Positions 56,510-64,000 of a stretch of 64,000 nucleotides of DNA are shown in pieces. The position numbers and the translations under genes are program-made. Positions within the stretch are counted from its first letter, which is position 1. Each line of letters opens with the position of its first letter. Below the pieces are notes generated by a model. The model was not told the origin of the DNA and made no database searches. It saw only the letters and a list, made by a program, of their open reading frames with translations. This stretch comes from Chara braunii (Eukaryota; Streptophyta; Charophyceae; Charales; Characeae): positions 1,655,721 through 1,719,720 of the forward strand of contig BFEA01000157.1 in NCBI GenBank assembly GCA_003427395.1. Direction: 5' to 3'.

Positions 56510-59500
56510 CATGCGTGAAACTAATCTCCATAATGATGGACTCTGGTTGAGACTAATCCGTGATGCACAACTCCTCAATTGAGTGCTACAGACGAGAATG
56601 GTGACTGGGGAAGGCTGATCAGTTGTAGTGATTAAGATAAGGCTTGCTGACTGAAGCTTGAATAGAGTCACCAAAGGGAAAAGGCAGAACTCTCATGCAC
56701 TTGCTCGAGCTTCGTTCCAACCCGTCTTAGCTGCTTCTGGCTATGAGCCAAAACTGTGTACCCTGAGATTACTATCACAGAGCTGAGGGACGTAGAACAG
56801 ATTTACCGTGCAGTCTCTTGAACAGCTCCGACTTCCCATCCCTCGCTTTTGCCCAAGTTAATAATGTTTTTAACTATTAATATCTCAACATTCCCTCTGT
56901 CTTTTGTTCTTTTCAGGATGATGGTTTCAGAGATGGTAGGAAGGGATCTTCAAACAATGTCTTGCACAGCTGAGCGACCGCACGAAAGTAATTTGAATTG
57001 CCGATTAATTGATATCGGGCGAGGTAACGGACGAGTAGGAGAATTCTTGTTAATTAGTGGTTCAGTATGTTGCGTGTAGGGTCCCCAGGCGCTGATACAC
57101 AGGTATGAGCTTGTCCGGTCAGAACTTATCCCTAAAAGCAGAGCTCTGAGCTCTGGATGAGTCTGAACGTGACTCAGTAAGTTCCATTGCGAGGGTCCTT
57201 TATTCAGCACCACGAATCCGAATGTGGTTGAGTGTCACCTGCACAGCCGCTCATACGTCGCATGGTGTCAATCGGGGTACCCTGGGCTCAGTATTCGACC
57301 CTTACTATAGCCCACTCGCACCTAGTACGAAAGCAGACCATTTTCGTTACACTGATCTAGCTAGAAGTCTGATATGGCTAGAGCTCAGAGTCTAGGTTTT
57401 CACTTGAAGACCCTGAATCTTGGCATGCGACTAGTTCGCACTCAGGTTCAATAAGACCAAATGTCGCGCAAATCGATACCTACTGTAGACTGGAGTACAG
57501 TCTTATCATCATCCAAAGCTCATGACTCTGATTACAGAAAATAAGTTATATGTCTTTCCTTATTTATTTGCAGTGTACGGACTCCGAGTCCCTCTGCTTC
57601 TGTTCGAACTCTTGTGCCGAGACGGAAAAATATCGAATAATGTCTCAAAAACATGAGTCACGACAGAAAGTGGACCCATTAATACTCAGCCTAGAAGGCA
57701 GGCCAGAGTGAGAACCTGGTACTCTCCGTTCTAAAGGACATCCTCGACATCCGTTCCCAGGCAGACGGATTGGCCAATTCTACCTTTAGGACGGACAAGA
57801 ACAGGGTCTCTGAAAAATTGCCTTAGCGCTCACGCCGCTAGTGTTCATGTAGAGGCTAACTGATAATTGCCTCACCCGCTAGGGATCATTACGCCTGTCT
57901 ACAGAAGGGGTAGGCGGGTCTAATACCTGTGGAGTTGCTGATTCTAGCCTTATTTGCTCGAGGGGGGGGGCTAGATGAGAGTTCAGAAACATATTGTCTC
58001 AATTTGTGCCCGTTGCAGGTAAACTACGTCCAGACCTTCTCACATGGCTGTTGGAAACCAGGTAGTGTCATGTAAATTTTTCATCCAACCCCTGACCGTA
58101 AAGGATCCACTGAGCAAACTCAAAGTAACACCTCCGTTCTTTTTTTGCATAAAACATGTCATGGATAATCAGGCATGATATGCATGCAACAAAGATCAAT
58201 GCTTGTTACTCAAGATAGTGTGGTTCTGAGTATTTCACGTAGCTCTGGGGATCAATGCTCTAGATCTACAGTAACTTATACATCATATGGCAATGCTCTG
58301 AGTAGTTTTTTCTAACTGTGTATCACAAGGGACGTAAGAATGTCGGCCCCTGCTCATATCAAACGCCAATGAGCCCCTCTGGGTTCTCCTTTTGTCAGAG
58401 GTGGTGCGGGGCAAACACAGAGATGCTTAGAATACCGTTCTCCCCCATGCGTAGAAACAGAGTAATCATTCACTGTTTTCGCACAGAATGCATCGAAACA
58501 TGCAACCATGACCACGACTTCTTCTTATGCAGAGAGCAACGATAGCATCGCTGTATCAATGGTCTCTCATCATAAACATTGAGGAGTCATTACTGTATAT
58601 AGTAGTTCGTGCTTGCTCATGTTGAACAGGTGTGAATGCATGGTGCTTGTACAAATGAATCGTCTAGGACGTTCTCTCGATTACAACTTTTGTCGGTGCA
58701 TCGTACAAGATATAACTGCAGGCCGTCCCTTTAAACTTTGCGTTGAGTGCTACTCATTAAAATTTTAGTGGGGTGAATCATGACTAAACTCAACGTAGGC
58801 TAGCGGTAGCAAAAGACAGTGATTCCACTCAATTTGATGGTCAATTAATTTAACAACCAAGTAAGGGAGTTCGAAGAGTTAGGTACATGCTCCCTCGATT
58901 AGTTCCCATAGCACATGATTACAATGACCCGAGTCGGTTTACCCCAGGCATCGCTCTGTATGTGACCTTGACATGCGCTCTTTTCACGATTAGAGCGCAG
59001 TTTAGAGTAAACCACGAGTTGAATACGCATCAGATTACTCAATACTTAATCACCGTCAAGCAGAAACTTAGTTATTATATAAATGATTTTCTTTAAAACA
59101 GACCATTTTCGCCTCATCAGCTGAGCTTTAAGGAGATAAGGAAAAATCCATAAAGTCTGACTCCGGTTTAGACAAGTTTTTGAACCAACTTACTTGTGTT
59201 TCCGATTCTCATCACCAATCGCATATGTCTAGTAAAGTTGATATTCGGAGCCGGTTTAGTTGAAGTCCCAACTGATAGACGGCCAATTGAAGGGATAGCT
59301 AGACTGGATCAGGGAGCGGAAATCCGTATCTGAGTAGTCTAACCCACAGTGACCCGTCCTACTGTCACTGTCTTTGACAAGGGCCAAGGCTTCCTACTGG
59401 CACGAAGATCGAGAGGGTTTTCGGTTGAAATTATCCTATTGGTCTTTTCATCGGAAACACTTTACTTGTTTAGCTCGTCCTATGGGTATAGTCAGTATCA

Positions 59501-61299
59501 TCCCTCTGTGATCGAGAAGCGGATCCGGTGTACCTCTCCATTGTAGGCCCTGCTCGCCTACCCCCTTGCCAATCAAGTCACCACCACTCCCTTGCTCATG
59601 CGCTTAGTAGGAAAAACTCAAACCGGACTCAATCAAGCAAACGCTCTGCTAAGCTGACTGATATCTCCCTACGAGCGGCTTTAGTACCTGCCTCTGGATC
59701 AGGAGATAGCACGCTAAGAAGAAGGAACAACTTTTCCTCTAGTCGCAGTGTTTGACCGTGACCCTGTCTGAAACACAGATGACCCTCACTGTGTCTTAAG
59801 GCATGTGCATACTTCTTGCAAGACCCTCTTCTTCCCACTAGACCATACAAAAAACGTCTTGGAGCACAACACTAACTCTTGGAAGCGAACCCTCTTCTCC
59901 TTAGTCACAGCACGAGGGCCTACTTCTATCAGCCTCTAGTTTAACAGCGAGGGGCCAGACGGCTAGCATACTACCAATCGCCAGCGGCATTGACAGCGTG
60001 CATGAGGGGAAACGTTAAGACATTCACCCACGCGTCCTACTGTCTACCTCTATCGTCACACACATGCTACATAGACACTAGTTACTAGTTCTTCAATAGT
60101 TTTTCCAGGACCGACCACATCTGCGTTTTTCAAACTGTATTCCTCGTCAACGTATCAGTAGCAAGGAGGTGAGGTAGTTGACGTCAATTTGTAAGCATGT
60201 CTGTAGTGTCCTCCATTTTTTTTTTCTTTCCCGTTTCCAGGCAAATGAGTCAGCATTATCTGCCTCCCTAACCACGAGGTAACACTCCGCGTTCTTTTTT
60301 CCTCTTTCGTCGCAAACTTGTCTCTGGACGGAATGAGTTAAACCAATCACCTGTACTCAATCCGCACTCGACAGTACACCATCACTACTCACCCTCTTTT
60401 ACTGATTTCGTCCGGCTCAAAGTCTCCTTTCACGCAAGACGGTTGACCTTCTCTTTCATGCTGGCCCTGCATACGCCATATGAAATGTGCATGTTGAACC
60501 CTTCAACGGTCTGTCCATCCGAGAGGCAGTGGCAATGGCCTTAGACCGCATGACGAGCCAGCTATCCAGAGTGTGGATGCAAGCCTATCTTCACATCTGC
60601 CCGTCCAGAGCATAGCGACGGTCACACAAAGCCATCAGTCCCAATGTATTGAATGGAAGTGTCAGTCACCAAAAGCATGAGTCGGCTACATCGGACTCTG
60701 TGAGCGGCCTTCAAACGGGGGAACGCACGACTCCTTAGTGCAACAGCATGAGCAGTACATTGGCCAGCACTCGCGTGCACCACTTCACTGGACCCTTTAC
60801 AACCACATTCAACGTGGTCTATGATCAATGCAGTACCCGCTAATTAAACAGCTACGCCACGTCATCTGCAACTCGCTCGTGCACTGTCAGTGATGCGAGA
60901 GTGCCATGAGGAGACAACCATCGCACGAAGAATCGTCCAGACATCAACCAGAGTTCTCTCCAAGATCCTCTTTGAGGGCATGTCTGTTCGCCACAACGTG
61001 AAGACTCCCCGCGGCTCAGCAGGCGCAAAACTTCAAGTGAGAACGTGGAGGCAGCAGTTAACGTCAACTGCATCTTGCAAGCTCGTGACCCCGCTTATTC
61101 TCCAAATCTTTCCCGTCGCTAACCCTCTCTCTCTCTGCCTAAGGTCGTGCCCCGTGTCATCCCCCATGCCTTTCTCTATAAAAAAATGTGCGTGTCTCTC
61201 AGTTCTGCCCTCAGGGCTTTTTACCACCGGTCCCGCCAGCAGGTGCTCTCTCTTTTTTTTCGTAGCTGCCTTAACGCGCTTTTACCTTCTGTCTCACGC
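56510..61299. other. Long interval without a supported gene
   Basis: 4.8 kb of mixed-composition DNA with few repeats. Only short frames occur (for example 58318-58545, 59349-59546 and 59528-59755 on plus; 59629-59850 and 60622-60828 on minus), none with a domain. A plus-strand pyrimidine tract ending in CAG (about 56890-56917, CTCTGTCTTTTGTTCTTTTC) looks like a splice acceptor but leads into no long frame. A G-run lies at 57962-57969. It may hold introns or regulatory DNA of unseen genes. Confidence 0.4.
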
Positions 61300-61979
61300 C
61301 TAGCGACTCCAGTGCCTTCGCCGTCTAGAATTGGCCTTTGGGCCACTTTCCACTGGTTCCGCAGGCGGGTGGTCCCTTCGCCACCGGTCTAGTCCGTACC
61401 AGGACTGGGTTGTGGCGTCTAAATCGCTTGCCTCACTCTCCACTTTCGTATCGTGGTCCAAATGTTGTTGTTCCCGCTCTCCAGTGTCCGTAGAAGTCTC
61501 ATCCTCCAGGTAAGTGATCTTCACCTTGATCTCGTTCGTGACCCCGTCCCACCTGCACCTCCTTTCTGTGCGGTCTCTAGCCTCAGTAATCGCCATCTGT
61601 AGGCCTGGGTCCATCCTCATTTCCTCTTCTTTCCCCCCTTCAATGTTGATCGTGAGTTTCGCTTCCTGTCTACCGTGGCTATAGTCTAGTATAGCCGTCA
61701 CTGTAGGACCATCTCCCGACATCCGCTCCCACCTGCAGAGGGACTGGATGCACCTCGGCCTATAGCCATACAACCCACTGCTTCGCACCATGGTTGCCTT
61801 TTCAAAGATACTGGCTTCTGGATAGCCGCCCCCAAACACTTAGAGCACGAGGGCGGGCACTCAAACGTTCTCCCACACTCACCACACTGGTCAGCCCTCT
61901 CTCCTTCGGGCTCACTAATACCAGGCGCAGCGAGATAGCCCGAGCTTAGAGTAAGGTGCGACTTAACTGGCAAGCCCAC
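61300..61979 (-). pseudogene. Cys-rich zinc-finger-like coding fragment with frame break, unidentified
   Basis: Two minus-strand frames overlap. The right one (from 61979) gives DQCGECGRTFECPPSCSKCL, with Cys spacing C-x2-C-x5-C-x3-C-x2-C, as in small zinc-binding modules. The left one (61839 to 61300) gives coding-like SGDGPTVTAILDYSHGRQEA, then KLTINIEGGKEEEMRMDPGL and GVTNEIKVKITYLEDETSTD. The two differ in phase near 61845. A one-base indel or a small unseen intron would join them into about 220 residues. I cannot name the family. It could be a host gene or the fragment of a transposon protein. Confidence 0.35.
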
Positions 61980-62487
61980 CCTCGCTTTATGAGGTTGCCT
62001 TCCATCGTGATCCCTGTGCTCTGAACGGGGGAGCTACAAACCAGACTCCAGTATTCCGATTTTCTAGTAAATTTATAACTCATAAATTAGTGAAATAAAA
62101 CGAAAATAAAAAAAAAGGGAAAAATCAGGAGATAGGACACCAACGGTCATAGCGCCGACTTTTCGCGCGAAGTGATTGCCACTTATGCAGGGGTCCCATA
62201 ACGGGACACTGACCGGCAACCCTCCTGGTCTAAAAGGAAACACCGGATTATAGTCACCGGGTACCCGTGTCCGATGGCAAGGAGGGGGCTAATGACTCTC
62301 CACTTAGGAGGGTGATAAGCCTCCTACCAATGCGGCCTCGGGTCGCCCCTCTTTTGGGGTCCCACCACGCGGCGCTCAGCCAAGCAAAACATCCAGAGGA
62401 CGGCGATCAAGGTTCAAAATGAACCGTTGGCCCACCCTACGAAGTGACAGGGACCGAAAAGAAAACCGCGCCTGAGAAATCGGTAAG

Positions 62488-62550
<63 letters not shown>

Positions 62551-62640
62551 GAGGGAAAAAGAAAACTCAGCGATATAGTGACCAGTTGTCGCTGGATTAC
62601 TTTGAATTAAAACAAAGGCCTTGATCCGTGCACCGCTCAG
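61980..62640. other. Interval with AT-rich spacer and microsatellite
   Basis: No gene seen. It contains the (TAA)n tract listed separately and an A-rich stretch at 62090-62120. Confidence 0.45.
62489..62549. repeat. (TAA)n microsatellite
   Basis: About 20 uninterrupted ATA/TAA triplets. Confidence 0.95.
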
Positions 62641-63410
62641 ATGCTTAGTTTTCTTTTCACTTTTACATTTTACTTTCTTTTATTTCTTTTGTTCAGCCTT
62701 TTCCTTTTGACAGTGACCTGTTTCGTGCACCTAACCCATAACCTGGCAGAGGGGCACTCGGCGCGTAGTAGAAAATACCGCACCTATCCCTCTACCTTCG
62801 CGTGCCAGGGCGAGCCCGACGGCTACCACAACTACAGGCCGGTAGTGCTCTGCTGTACAGCAGGGCGTCGAGCCTGCATGGACCAGTGGAAAGTCCTGTG
62901 GCGCACCCATCCTTTTATTAAGGTAAGCACCAACAGGAACGGTCCACGTCGGGGTACAACTCGGGTACTAGAGGGTTACTGAGGTTCAGAAACATACCTA
63001 CAAGCCACTGCGTCTGAATGAGGAACCGGTACTGAGTATGAGCCTGGCGCACAGAGGAGGGTCGATACACCGCGCCCTCCGACATAATACCAAACCCCCA
63101 CTCAGCGTCCCCCCTGGGTCGAAACGCATTCGCAACCGATATAAAATAACTTGTGTCGGCAGTACGTTCATTCTATCTGATTGCAGCTTGCGGCGAAGTT
63201 CGTATTGCAGTCTCTGCGCTAGCCAATCTCTCGCATTCTCACAGCGCTCGCATTCTTCTCTCTTACGGCTCACGGCGACTAACACAATCTGCGCAATTAA
63301 TTTTCTTCTTCCTTCTTTTGCAGTTCGCAATTCCCGCACCGCAGTACTCCTTAGTACGACGTCCTCTTGTCTCTTTTATTTTTCTTCTTAGTTACCATCT
63401 CGTTTCGACC
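62641..63410. other. Unassigned interval upstream of the 63.4-kb ORF
   Basis: A 113-codon plus-strand frame (62641-62982) starts with a Phe/Leu-rich stretch that could mimic a membrane anchor (FTFYFLLFLLFSLFLLTVTC), followed by unremarkable sequence. There is no homologue I recognise and no support beyond openness. The rest up to 63410 is pyrimidine-rich, consistent with an untranslated leader for the next ORF. Confidence 0.3.
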
Positions 63411-63716
63411 ATGCCTGAAGCACGTAGGGGATAGGGTAGAGGAAGGGGTGGTAGAGGAGGGAAAGCGCGTTAAGAGTCGCCGGCTCTCGCGCGGTGTGAA
63501 TACAGTTCGGAGGAGGAGGAAGATGAGCCAAGAAGCTGTGGCGCACACTCAAGGCCTTATCCTCGCCACTCTTTTGCGGCGTGGTATGAGAGAACTCCAT
63601 CCCCTAACAGGATGGAGTACTTCCAGAAGAAATTTGAGGCGTGATACGACACTCCCAACACCTCTTCCCCCCCTTATACTCCCAGGGCCCCTACCTCTCC
63701 CACAATAAGTAGAGCC
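63411..63716 (+). pseudogene. Decayed ORF with RGG-rich start and acidic/Pro-rich body (possible Gag N-terminus)
   Basis: One frame from ATG 63411 reads MPEARRG, TAG, GRGRGGRGGKAR, TAA, then ESPALARCEYSSEEEEDEPR. It continues as PRHSFAAWYERTPSPNRMEY, then FQKKFEA, TGA, YDTPNTSSPPYTPRAPTSPT. The text between the three stops is strongly coding-like, and AWYERTPSPN and A(stop)YDTPNTSSP look like two copies of one motif, which suggests the TGA was TGG. An Arg/Gly-rich start followed by a Ser/Pro-rich acidic region is typical of nucleic-acid-binding Gag-like proteins, but no capsid domain or knuckle is reached before the window ends. A pyrimidine tract plus CAG at about 63790-63821 could be a splice acceptor. 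Confidence 0.45.
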
Positions 63717-64000
63717 CTAGTACTTGTTCCACCATCCTCTATCCCTTGTGCAATCTCTCCCTCTTCTCATACTAATAGTTGTACCCTTTCTTGCATTTTC
63801 TTCCTCCTCGTCTTACTTCAGGCGGAGTTCATGGTTGTCTTCTACATTCTGTATAAGCGCGATTTTTTCTCGAATTTCTGAATTGGTTTCTTTCAATCCT
63901 CTCGTTCATGTCACACTCTATAGCATCCTTGGCTTGAATATTTGACTACCTTAAGGCCGGGGATGCAGGTTCCTCATGAACCATGTCGCTTGTCGGCCAC
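63717..64000. other. Window end, unassigned
   Basis: Pyrimidine-rich DNA following the decayed ORF. A frame to 63945 exists but has no recognisable content. Confidence 0.3.

Noticed and set aside
56849-57079. Plus-strand exon after a good pyrimidine tract and CAG
   Set aside because: No donor or downstream frame makes a convincing gene; recorded only as a possible acceptor.

Overview
This window is eukaryotic, repeat-dominated genomic DNA. I see no bacterial operons, rRNA genes or CRISPR array. Retrotransposon remains, microsatellites, satellite arrays and one GT-AG intron point to a large plant or green-algal genome. A primer-binding site matching plant-type tRNA-Asp and the style of the gag/pol proteins make a charophyte alga such as Chara my best guess, but this is unverified.

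Layout. (1) 1-37.9 kb is a stack of related giant LTR retrotransposons. Element A (3161-30005, 26.8 kb, minus strand) has two 7.3-kb LTRs, a 4-bp target duplication (GCGT) and a tRNA-Asp-type primer site. It sits inside the 3' LTR of an older plus-strand relative B (LTR parts 809-3160 and 30006-34857). B in turn abuts a third minus-oriented LTR, C, from 34858 to about 37.9 kb. (2) 37.95-41.93 kb is a ~91-bp satellite array. It is followed by a tandem duplication, a LINE relic, foldback DNA, an assembly gap, and the same satellite inverted at 47.5-49.2 kb. (3) 50.8-54.7 kb is a fourth, more distant LTR, D, containing a 66-bp tandem array and a SINE-like insert. (4) 54.7-64 kb is lower in repeats and holds one plausible spliced host gene (minus strand, 55.3-56.5 kb), weaker coding fragments and a decayed plus-strand ORF at 63.4 kb.

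Inside element A the modules are ordered unusually. A gag with a CCHC knuckle (22.3-20.6 kb) and a second, different gag with its own CCHC (15.5-12.6 kb) are on the minus strand, in line with the LTRs and primer site. A complete Ty3-type pol (protease, reverse transcriptase, RNase H, D,D35E integrase; 15.5-20.5 kb) lies between them on the plus strand. All three are interrupted by a few in-frame stops, so this copy is dead.

The most interesting observations are the opposed gag and pol strands, and an array of hairpins in the LTRs with one conserved loop and changing but self-complementary stems. Others are a tRNA-Asp-like module beside the 3' LTR of an element that also seems primed by tRNA-Asp, an in-phase TTTTTTA heptamer between protease and RT, and a foldback element with 7-bp target duplications present twice.
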